Origin: Desulfovibrio sp. 86
Lineage (GTDB): Bacteria; Desulfobacterota; Desulfovibrionia; Desulfovibrionales; Desulfovibrionaceae
Direction: 5' to 3'
NCBI RefSeq assembly: GCF_902702915.1
Contig: NZ_LR738849.1
Location: 124,001 to 188,000 of the forward strand
Length of the DNA stretch: 64,000 nucleotides
Shown here piece by piece: positions 27,000 to 34,850 of this stretch (positions within the stretch are counted from its first letter, which is position 1; the number at the start of each line of letters is the position of its first letter). A model generated the notes under the pieces. It had not been told where the DNA came from and searched no databases. It saw only the letters and a list, made by a program, of their open reading frames with translations. The position numbers and the translations under genes were made by a program.

Positions 27000-27335
27000 A
27001 CGCATCCCCCCAAAATGTAAAGTTTACTGTGATATTAACGTCCTTGTCCTTGCATGGCGCGTGGTTCTGCAGACCATTGCAACCTTAAAAATACGCCGGC
27101 CAGGTGCCTCTTGCAGGCTTTTGTTTTACTTTGGGCAAGAGCAGCCGTTTGCCCCCTTGCGCGGGAAGCTTGCCCCTGCGCCATGCCCCGTGGTCGCCCC
27201 AGCATTTCACCGATGAAATGCTGGGGGGCATTTGCGCCGCGCCCGTCACAAAGGCGCAAACGCAGCCTGGCTGCGCGAGCGCCAAGGTGAACATCATAAT
27301 AATGTTGGGGGTTGCACTTTTAACATTGCAAGGAG
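27000..27335. other. Intergenic region between fhs and folD, with a perfect hairpin
   Basis: 336 nt without a supported gene. A perfect inverted repeat with 13-bp arms (27197-27209 and 27214-27226, loop CCGA) has no T run, so it is not a classic terminator on either strand. It may stabilise or separate the fhs and folD messages. GC-rich blocks flank it. Confidence 0.5.
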
Positions 27336-29108
27336 TTAAAAGATGCCGTGCACGCGGCCCGTGGCTGTATCCACGTCTACGCGCCTGAAGGAGGGATTGG
27401 ATCCGGTTCCCGGCATGAGAGAGATTTTCCCGGCCACTGGGACCACATAGCCGGCGCCGCCGTACAGCAGTACGTCACGGATGCGCAAATTCCAGCCACG
27501 CGGAACCCCTTTGAAGTCCGGGTTGTCGGAAAGAGAGTACTGCGTCTTTACCATGCACAGGCCAAGTTCTGCGGCGTCGGGGCGCTGCTGCATTTTTTCA
27601 AGCTTGTCCAATGCGTCCCCCAAGTACTCTACACCGTCCGCGCCATACACAGTTTTGGCCACAAGCTCGATTCGGTCCTTAAAGGGCATGTCCCAGGAAT
27701 ACAGTGGCTTAAATACCGTCTTTTCCTCGCAGGCGTCGAGCACGGCCTCAGCCAGCTCAACAGCCCCCTCGCCGCCCTTTTCCCAATGACGGGAAAGGGC
27801 CACGCGCGCGCCTTCAGCCTCGCATAGCTCGCGGATTTTTTTGATCTCAGCGTCGCTATCGCTGACAAAGGCGTTGATGCAAACCACAGGTGACACGCCG
27901 GAGCTTTTGACGGTGCGGATGTGGTGCAGCAGGTTGCAGCAGCCTTTTTCCACAAATTCCACATTTTCCGACCTATATTCTTCGGGCAAAGGCCGGCCCG
28001 GCACGGGCACAGGCGCGCCGCCGTGGCTTTTGAGAGCGCGCACCGTGGCCACAATGACACTAGCGTCGGGGGTCAAGCCACTGTAGTGGCATTTAAGATT
28101 CCAGAACTTTTCATAGCCGATGTCTGCGCCGAAGCCGGATTCCGTCACATGGATATCGGAAAGCTTCAGGGCCACCCGGTCCGCAATTATGGAACTTTGC
28201 CCGATGGCGATATTGGCAAACGGGCCGGCGTGCACCAGCACGGGTTGCCCTTCTATGGTCTGGATCAGGTTGGGATTGACGGCGTCAACCATCCAGGCGG
28301 TCATGGCGCCGGCCACTTCCAGGTCGTCGGTCGTCACCGGATTGCCCAGGCGGTCATAGGCCACGATGATCTTGCCCATGCGTTTCCGCAGATCTTCAAG
28401 ATCCGTGGCAACGGCCAAAATGGCCATGACTTCGGAGGCAACGGCTATATCGAAGCGGGACTGCATCATGAAACCGTCCGCCTTGCCATTGTTGCCGGGA
28501 ATGCCGGTGATGATGTTGCGCAGTTCCTGGCAGCAGAAATCGATGACCCAACCCATAGGCACATTGGTGGGGTCAATGTTGAAGCGGCGCATGTGCGACA
28601 GGCTTTCCAGCTTGTCGTCGGTATAATTGCGCTCGTGCTGCATCCGCGAGGTCAGCGCCACCATGGCTAAGTTGTGTGCGTTCATCACGGCGTTGATGTC
28701 GCCGGTGAAACCCAGAGAATACTTGGTCAGAGGAATGCACTGGGAAAGGCCGCCCCCGGCGGCGGACCCTTTGACCCCCATGGTCGGGCCGCCCGATGGC
28801 TGGCGGATAGCTGCGGAGGACTTTTTTCCCAGCTTACCCAGACCCTGCACCAAGCCTATAGTGGTGGTGGACTTGCCCTCGCCCAGGGGAGTGGGCGTAA
28901 TGGCCGTAACGTCCACATATTTGCCGTTGGGCTGGCCGCTCAGGCGTGTCAGGACTGCACTGGCGTCAATTTTGCCCATGCTGTGCCCGTATGGCAGAAG
29001 CTCCCTTTCTTCGAGCCCGATCTCCCGGCCCAAATCATAAATGCTTTTCATACGGGTTTCGGCATCCTGGGCGATTTCCCAGTCGGCGTGCTGTACAGGG
29101 TTGAGCAT
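27336..29108 (-). CDS. fhs: Formate-tetrahydrofolate ligase
   Basis: 590 aa, slightly longer than typical bacterial enzymes of about 555-560. ITPTPLGEGKSTTTIGL is the family ATP-binding loop, and MGVKGSAAGGG, FTGDINAV and MPGTGSNPS are further family segments. The enzyme uses ATP to form 10-formyl-THF from formate. RBS AAGGAG lies just upstream of the start. It is the promoter-proximal gene of the minus-strand cluster and stands divergent from the IS element and the sensor operon. Confidence 0.94.
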   Translation of the reverse strand: MLNPVQHADWEIAQDAETRMKSIYDLGREIGLEERELLPYGHSMGKIDASAVLTRLSGQPNGKYVDVTAITPTPLGEGKSTTTIGLVQGLGKLGKKSSAAIRQPSGGPTMGVKGSAAGGGLSQCIPLTKYSLGFTGDINAVMNAHNLAMVALTSRMQHERNYTDDKLESLSHMRRFNIDPTNVPMGWVIDFCCQELRNIITGIPGNNGKADGFMMQSRFDIAVASEVMAILAVATDLEDLRKRMGKIIVAYDRLGNPVTTDDLEVAGAMTAWMVDAVNPNLIQTIEGQPVLVHAGPFANIAIGQSSIIADRVALKLSDIHVTESGFGADIGYEKFWNLKCHYSGLTPDASVIVATVRALKSHGGAPVPVPGRPLPEEYRSENVEFVEKGCCNLLHHIRTVKSSGVSPVVCINAFVSDSDAEIKKIRELCEAEGARVALSRHWEKGGEGAVELAEAVLDACEEKTVFKPLYSWDMPFKDRIELVAKTVYGADGVEYLGDALDKLEKMQQRPDAAELGLCMVKTQYSLSDNPDFKGVPRGWNLRIRDVLLYGGAGYVVPVAGKISLMPGTGSNPSFRRVDVDTATGRVHGIF

Positions 29109-29358
29109 GGTTACTTCTCCTTAAGGTAGCCGCCGTCGAACAAGCCGCACCATGCGACTGCAATCCGACTTTATACGGACACCTTGTTGATTATCGCGCC
29201 CCAATGCCTGCAACTAGTCGGAATATCCCGCAAAAATAATGAAGTTACCCTAAAAGCTTCTGGGTACATCCCGAACTAATTCTGGGTACTCTTGCCTAGT
29301 GCAGTAAGTACTTTTTTGGGGCAAGATAAATGAAAGGAGAAGAATGGGGTGTTTATAC
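29109..29358. promoter_or_regulatory. Divergent control region upstream of fhs, with direct repeats
   Basis: No ORF is supported. The 10-bp word TTCTGGGTAC occurs at 29258-29267 and 29280-29289, 22 bp apart (two helical turns), with a partly inverted GTTACCC just before. This is the spacing expected of a dimeric or tandem regulator site. The LuxR/NarL-type regulator encoded at 32914 is the obvious candidate to bind here. The IS at 29359 now lies between this region and that regulator's operon. Confidence 0.4.
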
Positions 29359-29417
29359 TGCCCCCCATTAACAAGGCCGTCCTGTTAAGGTAGTTTTCTT
29401 CCAGCCCTGGAGGAAAC

Positions 29418-29684
29418 ATGAAACGCCGTATCTGGGACAGTAAAAGCAAAGCTCGCATCGTGCTTGAAGGATTGCAGGGGCGTTCTGTGGCAAGCCTTTG
29501 CAGTGAGTATCAAATCACTCAGAGCATGTACTACCGCTGGCGAGATACGTTTTTGGCCAATGCCGCCCAAGCCTTCGAAACCGGCACGACAAACCGCCGG
29601 GAAGAGCGCCTCACGGCAGAGAACCAAAAACTTAAGCAGGCCGTTGGCGAGTTGACGCTGGAATTAAAAAAAAACGACTGGTAA
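29418..29684 (+). CDS. IS3-family transposase OrfA
   Basis: 88 aa. The helix-turn-helix segment GLQGRSVASLCSEYQITQSM and the leucine-zipper-like tail (ENQKLKQAVGELTLELKK) are typical of OrfA, which binds the IS ends. It ends in a run of nine A (29666-29674) followed by CGACTGGTAA. At this run the ribosome can shift to the -1 frame and make the OrfAB fusion transposase. Confidence 0.9.
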   Translation: MKRRIWDSKSKARIVLEGLQGRSVASLCSEYQITQSMYYRWRDTFLANAAQAFETGTTNRREERLTAENQKLKQAVGELTLELKKNDW

Positions 29685-30460
29685 GCGACAGGCGGCGAAC
29701 CGGCCAGACTCAGCTTCAGCGCGATGCCGAGCTCTTGCCGCTGATCGAAGCCCTTAAAATGGAGCATCCTTTTTGGGGCTACCGCCGCGTGTGGGCTACT
29801 CTCCGGCATAAAAACGGCATGAACGTCAACGCCAAACGTGTGGAACGCTTGATGCGTCTGCATGGCCTGGGCGTTAGGAGAGCAACCTTGCGAGCAAAGC
29901 GAACCCCCGGCGGAAGCAAGCCGCGTCCTGTTCGGCCCTGCCAGTGGTGGGGCATCGATATGACCAAGGTCATGACGGAAGGTGGCTGGGTGTATGTTGT
30001 TCTGGTAGTGGACTGGTTTTCCAAAAAGATCGTCGGCCATCATGCTGGCTACCAAAGCCGAAGTCATGAGTGGCTGCAAGCCCTGGAGATGGGCATTCAA
30101 GCGCACTTTCCCGAAGGCGTCCGAGAACAGGGCTTGAGCCTGATGAGTGATAACGGCTGCCAACCGACAGGAAAGGCTTTTGTGCGTGAATGCGCGACAT
30201 TAGGCATCACACAGGCATTCACCAGCTACAACAATCCCAAAGGAAACGCGGATACTGAACGGACAATGCGCACAATTAAGGAAGAACTCTTTTGGTTGCG
30301 CGAATGGCGCAGCCTTGAGCACCTGGCCGACGAGCTTTCTGACTGGATAGAACTTTTTAACACCACGTACCTGCACTCGGCGCTTGGCTGGAAGACCCCG
30401 CAATGCGTGCATCAGCAGGCTCGTAAAAACCGGAAGGATACTCCCTTAAAGGCTGCTTGA
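29666..30460 (+). CDS. IS3-family transposase OrfB (expressed by -1 frameshift)
   Basis: In the -1 frame the coding sequence runs from the A9 slip site (KKKRLVSDRRRTGQTQLQRD) to TGA at 30460. A separate start, if used, could be TTG 29735. HTH_21 segment HPFWGYRRVWATLR is followed by the integrase core with catalytic residues in WGIDMTKV, LMSDNGCQ and ADTERTMRTIKEE (D, D, E). The domain is complete, so the element may be active. Confidence 0.88.
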   Translation, partial: KKKRLVSDRRRTGQTQLQRDAELLPLIEALKMEHPFWGYRRVWATLRHKNGMNVNAKRVERLMRLHGLGVRRATLRAKRTPGGSKPRPVRPCQWWGIDMTKVMTEGGWVYVVLVVDWFSKKIVGHHAGYQSRSHEWLQALEMGIQAHFPEGVREQGLSLMSDNGCQPTGKAFVRECATLGITQAFTSYNNPKGNADTERTMRTIKEELFWLREWRSLEHLADELSDWIELFNTTYLHSALGWKTPQCVHQQARKNRKDTPLKAA

Positions 30461-30477
30461 TCCATGGGGGGCATTAC

Positions 30478-31455
30478 ATGTTGACGACCGCTGTGGAACC
30501 CACGGAAGACGAATTCCCCAGCTATCGGTCCTGGCTTCTGCCGTTGTACGCGGTTTTGATGCTCGGGGGATTCCTTTTCTCAATGATGACTACACCGGAT
30601 AACGACAAGGCCAATTACCCGGAGTATGGCAATCATTCCGTCTGCGCTCAGGAGGGCGTAGTCTATCGGTTTGCCGTTCATCCTCTCTACAACCCCCGCC
30701 GATTGTTCAGCGTCTTCATCCGCATGATGGACAAAATTAACAGCCAGGCATGCGGCTTCAAAGTCCGGCTGGTGGCTTCGCGCAATTACCAAAGCTTCGA
30801 GGCCCGGACCCGGAAAAACGACTTTGAAATAACGCTCTCTAATCCTTCACAGGCGCTGCAAGCCGTGAAACACGGATACCGTATCATTGGAAAGATGGGG
30901 GATGATTCGCAGTTTTGCGGCATTATTTTTGCGAGAAGGGACTCTGGCATCACAGACATCACGGACCTCAAGGGGAAGGTACTGGCTTTCCCTTCGCCCA
31001 CGGCCCTGGCCGCCACCATGATGCCTTTATATTACCTGCACAACCGGGGACTTGATATTAAAGATACGGATATGCATTTTGTGGGTTCACAGGAGTCTGT
31101 CATCATGAATGTTGTGTTGGGCAATGCCGATGTAGGCGCCACATGGCCCATGCCATGGCAGATGCTTATGCGGGAGCGCCCGGAATTCAGCAATATACTG
31201 AAAATACTCTGGGAAACTCCACCGTTGGTAAACAATGCTATTTTGGTGCGTGACGATATGCCGGAAAAAGATGCGCGCATTATCATGGACGCTCTTGTGG
31301 ATTTAGTAAATTCTCCGGACGGAAGAGAAATTCTTCATGAGCTCACTCTTTCGCGTTTTGAGCGATGTACTGTTTCCGCATATCAACCCGTGGTCACTTT
31401 TCTTAAAGACTACATATCCACTTTTCCCAAAGAGCTTAGCGTGCTTCAGCCATGA
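30478..31455 (+). CDS. PhnD-like periplasmic/anchored binding protein of a sensor operon
   Basis: 325 aa from ATG 30478; an in-frame TTG at 30457 lies inside the IS. An N-terminal membrane segment (about residues 18-38, LLPLYAVLMLGGFLFSMM) acts as signal or anchor. The rest matches the phosphonate-type binding-protein fold: RFAVHPLYNPRRLF, DLKGKVLAFPSPTALAATMM and GNADVGATWPMPWQ. It overlaps the kinase start by 4 nt, so it is probably the ligand-binding partner of the sensor and not a transporter component. The IS end supplies the G-rich ribosome site. Confidence 0.8.
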   Translation: MLTTAVEPTEDEFPSYRSWLLPLYAVLMLGGFLFSMMTTPDNDKANYPEYGNHSVCAQEGVVYRFAVHPLYNPRRLFSVFIRMMDKINSQACGFKVRLVASRNYQSFEARTRKNDFEITLSNPSQALQAVKHGYRIIGKMGDDSQFCGIIFARRDSGITDITDLKGKVLAFPSPTALAATMMPLYYLHNRGLDIKDTDMHFVGSQESVIMNVVLGNADVGATWPMPWQMLMRERPEFSNILKILWETPPLVNNAILVRDDMPEKDARIIMDALVDLVNSPDGREILHELTLSRFERCTVSAYQPVVTFLKDYISTFPKELSVLQP

Positions 31456-32921
31456 ATAAAAATAACACATTAAGTGTCAGAACAAAACTTGTAGTAAATG
31501 TAACCCTTGTTCATTTTGTCCTGATGTCAATTTTTATAGTGGATGTATATCAGCGCCAAAAGGTATTCCTGTCTACAGAGGCGGAATCCTCAACCGTAAA
31601 TTTTTCACGTCTTATTGCCGAGAACATGTCCTCATGGCTGCTTTCTGAAGATATTATGGGAATGGATGAAGTACTGCGGGCAAGCGTCAAAGACTTCACA
31701 GCCACCTATGCCGCCGTGGTCGAGACTGACGGTCGGGTGCTGGTCCATTCCAACCCTTCGCAGCAAGGGCGTTACATTACCGGCCCCGATGCCTTAGTCC
31801 TGCTGCGCGGCAAAAAACAAGCGCACATCTGGCGAAAAGATCCCACGTCCATCCACGCCGCGGCCCCGGTGATTATAGAAAATCGGCACTTAGGGTGGGT
31901 GCTGTTGGGCACGGATATGAACAGAGTCTCGACCCAATTGCAGACTCTGCGCAACCAAGGTATCGCGTACACCGTGCTTGCCATGATCATAGGCGGGTTG
32001 GCGGCATGGCTGCTGGCATCCTCCATATTCCGGCAGATACACCGCATTATGGAGGGCGTGGCCAGGTTGCGGTCAAACCAGTTGACCAGTCACATACCAA
32101 TTATCGCCAACGACGAAATCGGCCATATTGCTTCAGCCCTGAATGGAGCTATGGACTCGCTGCAAAGCAGCCGTAATGAACTGCAACGCGAAATCAGAGA
32201 ACATTTGAAGGCAGAGGAACGCATCCACCATCTGACCAGAAATATCATGATGGGCAACGAGGAAGAACGTCGTCGCATAGGTCACGACCTGCACGACGAG
32301 TTTGGCCAAAGCGTTGCGGGCTTTGTCTTCGGGCTGCACACTATGAAAGATCTTATCGTTAAGGACCGTGATGGCGCTTCGGAACTGTGCGCCAAATTGG
32401 CGGAATGCGCGGAGCGGCTGGGAGAAGATATCCGACGCGTGGCGGCGCACCAGTACCCTGTGGCGCTGGAACACCTGGGGCTGCCGCTCATGATCAAGGC
32501 CTTCTTGCAGGAACATGGTCAGCAGCACGCCAACCTCACCTTTACCTCAAAAATAACCACCCTGGAAAAAAGACTTGCACCATATATTGAACTGACGGCA
32601 TTTCGCATTCTGCAGGAAGCCATGAGTAATATCATTCGCCATTCTGAAGCTACAGAAGTCTCTGTCACCCTTGCCGTAATGCACGAATGGATTTTTTTGT
32701 GCATCAAAGACAACGGCAAAGGCTTTAGACAACAGACGGAATACGACCTCCCTCGTGGTGACGTTACCGGCATCGGTCTTCTCGGCATGGCAGAACGCGC
32801 CAGTTCTGTGGAAGGTTACCTGGAAGTAACCTCAGCCCCGAATCAAGGTTGTACTGTTGATGTTTTTCTTCCTCTTCTTTTTGTTACAGAAAAAAGAATA
32901 CAAGGAGAGCGTCATGGGTGA
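31452..32921 (+). CDS. NarX/UhpB-type sensor histidine kinase
   Basis: 489 aa. Membrane segments at about residues 12-30 and 173-195 enclose a periplasmic sensor region of about 140 residues. A HAMP-like linker follows, then a HisKA_3 dimerisation domain with RRRIGHDLHDEFGQ (phospho-acceptor probably His281), and an HATPase domain with EAMSNIIRHSEA (N box), DNGKGF and GIGLLGMAERA. It should phosphorylate the regulator encoded next, whose start overlaps by 8 nt. Input may come through the PhnD-like protein encoded just upstream. Confidence 0.9.
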   Translation: MNKNNTLSVRTKLVVNVTLVHFVLMSIFIVDVYQRQKVFLSTEAESSTVNFSRLIAENMSSWLLSEDIMGMDEVLRASVKDFTATYAAVVETDGRVLVHSNPSQQGRYITGPDALVLLRGKKQAHIWRKDPTSIHAAAPVIIENRHLGWVLLGTDMNRVSTQLQTLRNQGIAYTVLAMIIGGLAAWLLASSIFRQIHRIMEGVARLRSNQLTSHIPIIANDEIGHIASALNGAMDSLQSSRNELQREIREHLKAEERIHHLTRNIMMGNEEERRRIGHDLHDEFGQSVAGFVFGLHTMKDLIVKDRDGASELCAKLAECAERLGEDIRRVAAHQYPVALEHLGLPLMIKAFLQEHGQQHANLTFTSKITTLEKRLAPYIELTAFRILQEAMSNIIRHSEATEVSVTLAVMHEWIFLCIKDNGKGFRQQTEYDLPRGDVTGIGLLGMAERASSVEGYLEVTSAPNQGCTVDVFLPLLFVTEKRIQGERHG

Positions 32922-33582
32922 CAAAATTCGCGTTCTTATCGCTGACGATCATTCTATTGTTCGCGAGGGTGTACAACGTATTGTCAATAGCGAAGAAGAT
33001 ATGGAGGTAGTGGGTGGCGTCGAGGACGGCAGCCATGTGCTTGATGCGGTACGCACGCTTAGACCAGATGTACTGGTGCTGGATATCTCCATGCCCGACA
33101 TTTCCGGGATAGAGCTCCTGCCTATTTTGCGGCGTGAGGTGCAAGATGTGCATATTATTGTTTTGTCCATGCACAAAAAGGATGTTCTGGTGCAGCAGGC
33201 TTTGGATCAGGGCGCGTTGGGCTTTGTACTCAAAGCATCGCCGCCAAGCGACTTATTGGCCGCCATCCGCACCGTCAACCGGGGCCGTTTTTTCCTGAGT
33301 TCGCAAATACAGGCCAACGTAATCAACGGCTACCTGGGCCGCCGCCATTCCACTAAAAATGCTACTACACTTTCCGAAAGGGAGCGCCATGTACTGAAAG
33401 GAGTAGTGGCCGGGCATACGACCAAACAGATAGCCCTAGAGCTTTTTCTAAGCCCGCGCACAGTGGAAAAACATCGCGCCAGCCTTATGCAAAAACTCGG
33501 CACCAAAAATCTGCCTGAGCTGGTATTCTACGCCATACAAGAAAAGCTGATCTTACCTCTGCACTTTGAGGACGGAGAATGA
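32914..33582 (+). CDS. NarL/LuxR-type response regulator
   Basis: 222 aa from ATG 32914, with AAGGAG at 32902; a longer open frame from 32857 lies inside the kinase gene. The receiver domain has ADDH at the acidic pocket, phospho-acceptor Asp57 in VLDISMPD, and Lys in LKASPPS. The C-terminal HTH is LSERERHVLKGVVAGHTTKQ ... SPRTVEKHRASLMQKL. It should control nearby promoters, with the direct repeats at 29258-29289 as a candidate site. The stop overlaps the hydF remnant by 4 nt. Confidence 0.92.
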   Translation: MGDKIRVLIADDHSIVREGVQRIVNSEEDMEVVGGVEDGSHVLDAVRTLRPDVLVLDISMPDISGIELLPILRREVQDVHIIVLSMHKKDVLVQQALDQGALGFVLKASPPSDLLAAIRTVNRGRFFLSSQIQANVINGYLGRRHSTKNATTLSERERHVLKGVVAGHTTKQIALELFLSPRTVEKHRASLMQKLGTKNLPELVFYAIQEKLILPLHFEDGE

Positions 33583-34154
33583 ATCCTGATACCGCCCTCT
33601 TGGAAACGCCGCGCTCCACACGGCTGCACATCGGCATCTTCGGCCGGCGCAATATCGGCAAATCCTCTTTGCTGAACGCCATAACAGATCAATATGTCGC
33701 CATTGTTTCAGCCATGCCGGGCACTACCACGGATCCTGTAAGTAAGCCGATGGAGTTGCCGGGGCTTGGCCCCTGCCTGTTGACAGATACGGCCGGCTAT
33801 GACGATCCCTCGGTCCTCGGCACGCTGCGCGTCGACAAGACTGCCTACACTGTGGACCACACGGACCTCGCCGTTCTGGTTACTGATGTGGAGCTCCCCG
33901 AAAAAGACGCGGACTTTGCGCGGTCATTGGGGGGATGCCGCTGGTCGTGGTTATCGGCAAGGCGGACGCCTATTCTTTTGCAACGTTACCAGCGGCAAAA
34001 AACGGATACGAGAAAAGCTCGGAAAGACTCCCTTGGCGTGCAGCGCAAAAACCGGCGCCGGCATTGCCGACCTGTTGGCGGCCATTGCCAAAAGTGCGCC
34101 AGACGGTTGGGACACGCGACCTTACCCCACTGCGTATACCAGCGGGCTTCAAAA
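33579..34154 (+). pseudogene. hydF: Broken hydF ([FeFe]-hydrogenase maturation GTPase)
   Basis: Starts at ATG 33579 overlapping the regulator stop. Residues 1-115 are clear HydF GTPase: FGRRNIGKSSLLNAI, PGTTTDPVSKPMEL, LLTDTAGYDD and LGTLRVDKT. Near the G6 run at 33925-33930 the frame changes (MPLVVVIGKADAYS in the +1 track), and after an A6 run near 34000 it changes again (CSAKTGAGIADLLAAIAKSA). At least two frameshifts and loss of the dimerisation and FeS-cluster domains make it non-functional. Homology ends at the IS3 remnant starting at about 34155. Intact HydF builds and delivers the 2Fe precursor of the H cluster. Confidence 0.82.
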
Positions 34155-34476
34155 GTTTTTTGAGAGCACATCCTTCAGGACGACAATATCAAGAGCCTGT
34201 TCGCCTACGAATCTTTTCAGTCGGGCATTCTCATCCTCCAACTGGCGCAACCGCTTTGCATCAAAAATGTCCATCTCACCGGACTTGCTGCGTCATTTGT
34301 AAAAGGTCGCATCCGAAATGCCATTCTGACGGCACAGATCGACAACGCGCACTCCAGCCTCGCCTTGCCGCAAATCGCAACAATTTGTTCTTCGGTGAAT
34401 CTGCTACGTTTCATTCTTGCGCTCCTATGTCAGGAACACTAACGTTTCAATGGCATACTTTTAGGGGGGAAGGTCA
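34155..34476 (-). mobile_element. IS3-family remnant, right copy (inverted relative to 17859)
   Basis: On the minus strand it begins with TGACCTTCCCCCC (34476), has the same leader as the left copy and an orfA start at 34414 (MKRSRFTEEQIVAI), then carries a frameshift and a TGA in the HTH region, and continues through DAKRLRQLEDENARLKRF to VLSKN. It is a decayed element. Together with the left remnant it forms an inverted pair around the island core. Confidence 0.82.
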
Positions 34477-34504
34477 ATGGCACAAAGCTACAGGGCAACA
34501 GAAA

Positions 34505-34534
34505 AGGGGCTTACGAATTTCTTCGTAAGCCCCT
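34505..34534 (-). terminator. Terminator of the right tRNA-Pro
   Basis: Perfect 13-bp arms (34505-34517 and 34522-34534) with a 4-nt loop. On the minus strand the stem is followed by a short T run. It lies 8 nt downstream of the tRNA 3' end. Confidence 0.85.
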
Positions 34535-34542
34535 GAACTTTC

Positions 34543-34619
34543 TGGTCGGGATGAAAGGATTTGAACCTTCGACCCCTTGAACCCCATTCAAGTGCGCTCC
34601 CAGACTGCGCTACATCCCG
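34543..34619 (-). tRNA. tRNA-Pro(GGG), right copy, opposite strand
   Basis: 77 nt with encoded CCA, identical to the tRNA at 16400-16476 except for one D-loop base. All stems are intact and the anticodon is GGG. Flanking sequences of the two copies differ, so this is not a simple recent duplication of a larger block. It marks the right edge of the island. Confidence 0.95.
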
Positions 34620-34850
34620 ACAAGAAAAAAATAAAACAATTTCACAATATAAGCAATAAAAAATCACAAGCCTCCTGGCAAGCACTTATGCTTAGAAGTG
34701 ACAGCGGTTTGATTTTTTATTTAATATGCCATAAAAAATAGCTTTCGTGAATATCACAAAATACAAAAGGAAACTGACGGCACAACCTGCGCTGCCCTTG
34801 AGCGCTACTCCAGGCGCCATTTTAAGATAACCGCAAAAAAGAGCACTTAT

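Larger units (their letters stand above)
29359..30473 (+). mobile_element. IS3-family insertion sequence, complete
   Basis: About 1115 bp. The ends share the inverted terminal word TGCCCCCCAT (29359-29368 and its complement at 30464-30473). Inside are orfA and orfB in the standard two-frame arrangement. A TAC is found left of the element (29356-29358) and at 30475-30477, so a 3-bp target duplication is possible if the right end is one base further out. It appears intact and is unrelated to the two inverted IS3 remnants that bracket the island. Confidence 0.85.

Noticed and set aside
16400..34619. Classic tRNA att-site duplication
   Set aside because: The two tRNA-Pro copies are inverted and both full length, and no integrase is visible, so simple integrase-mediated insertion with direct repeats is not supported.
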